A stretch of 43,313 bases of DNA from positions 1 through 43,313 of IMG/VR virus record IMGVR_UViG_3300028073_000018. One strand, written 5' to 3'. Numbering within the stretch: the stretch's first letter is position 1; each line of letters begins with the position of its first letter. Positions 43,141-43,313 of the stretch are shown here, piece by piece. This DNA is from a virus. Under the pieces are notes generated by a model. That model ran no database searches and had not been told where the DNA came from. It saw only the letters and a list, made by a program, of their open reading frames with translations. The position numbers and the translations under genes are program-made.

Positions 43141-43313
43141 GTAGAAAAAACAGAGCACAACAAGTAATGAATGAGTATTATAACGATTATCCAAAAGAAC
43201 CTATTGGTGGTGGTAATCCTTATTACTGCTGTTCTTATTGTAAGATAAGTGACCCACAAATCAACGGAGAACTTAAAAATCATACAGAATGGTGTGAGTA
43301 TCGTATTCAAAAG
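43137..43313 (+). CDS. Zinc-finger-like small protein (3' partial)
   Basis: The frame starts at ATG 43137 and runs off the window after 59 codons. YYCCSYCKISDPQ, then LKNHTEWCEYR, gives C-x2-C ... H-x3-C, a plausible zinc site. Basic N terminus (MSRKNRAQQVM). Full length and family unknown. Confidence 0.62.
   Translation, partial: MSRKNRAQQVMNEYYNDYPKEPIGGGNPYYCCSYCKISDPQINGELKNHTEWCEYRIQK

Overview
The window is part of a large, AT-rich phage genome, most likely a T4-like cyanomyovirus infecting marine Synechococcus or Prochlorococcus. The support is: T4-style late promoter octamers (TATAAATA and variants), dense head-to-tail genes all on the + strand, a 21-gene tRNA cluster, a capsid-targeting peptide almost identical to that of T4 internal proteins, 2OG-Fe(II) oxygenases, a tRNA-Leu group I intron of the cyanobacterial type, and a tmRNA whose tag (ANNIVAFTRQTALV) has the cyanobacterial ANNIV start. 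Host and phage identity are inference from these features; no database search was possible.

Layout. (1) 1-6253: three fibre-type genes; two end in an S74 intramolecular chaperone domain, and the third is a 1,389-residue solenoid of 17-residue (51-nt) repeats. (2) 6294-10105: two GT-A glycosyltransferases (one fused to a methyltransferase), a GT-B heptosyltransferase-like enzyme and a sulfotransferase, probably a glycan-decoration cassette tied to the fibres. (3) 10107-19875: about 40 very small overlapping genes, mostly unknown, driven by sigma70-like early promoters. It includes a HiPIP-like Fe-S protein with a capsid-targeting N terminus, a DUF433 protein, a 2OG oxygenase and an AbrB-like protein. 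(4) 19976-24743: late-type module of basic proteins with T4-like capsid-targeting sequences, one a fusion carrying an HNH-like region, interrupted by a GIY-YIG homing endonuclease. (5) 24918-28124: oxygenase, YczE-like membrane protein, KTSC protein, D12-class adenine methylase. (6) 28260-32399: late promoter, 300-nt structured leader, a virion-type gene broken by an in-frame TAG, a collagen-like fibre, a paralogous fibre, a papain-like peptidase, Tyr-rich and Pro-rich small proteins, and a methyltransferase paralogue. (7) 32459-38282: the tRNA region with its own sigma70 promoters, a Dps ferritin, a hairpin-rich RNA, an intron-containing tRNA-Leu next to an HNH endonuclease, a second HxD oxygenase, a Mom-like DNA-modification protein and a circularly permuted tmRNA. 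(8) 38433-43313: another oxygenase, membrane proteins, and more small hypothetical genes, one broken by an in-frame TAA.

How they may work together: fibres plus glycan and sulfate enzymes set the virion surface; the capsid-targeted proteins are candidates for co-ejection with the genome; Dam and Mom-like enzymes may protect phage DNA; tRNAs plus tmRNA support and rescue translation late in infection; Dps may handle iron or oxidative stress. The strongest leads are the phage tmRNA with an altered tag end, the capsid-targeted protein set including a fused nuclease-like effector, the late-promoter-in-hairpin design in front of both homing endonucleases, the leader with mutually exclusive stems, and the recoded or broken 28568 gene.
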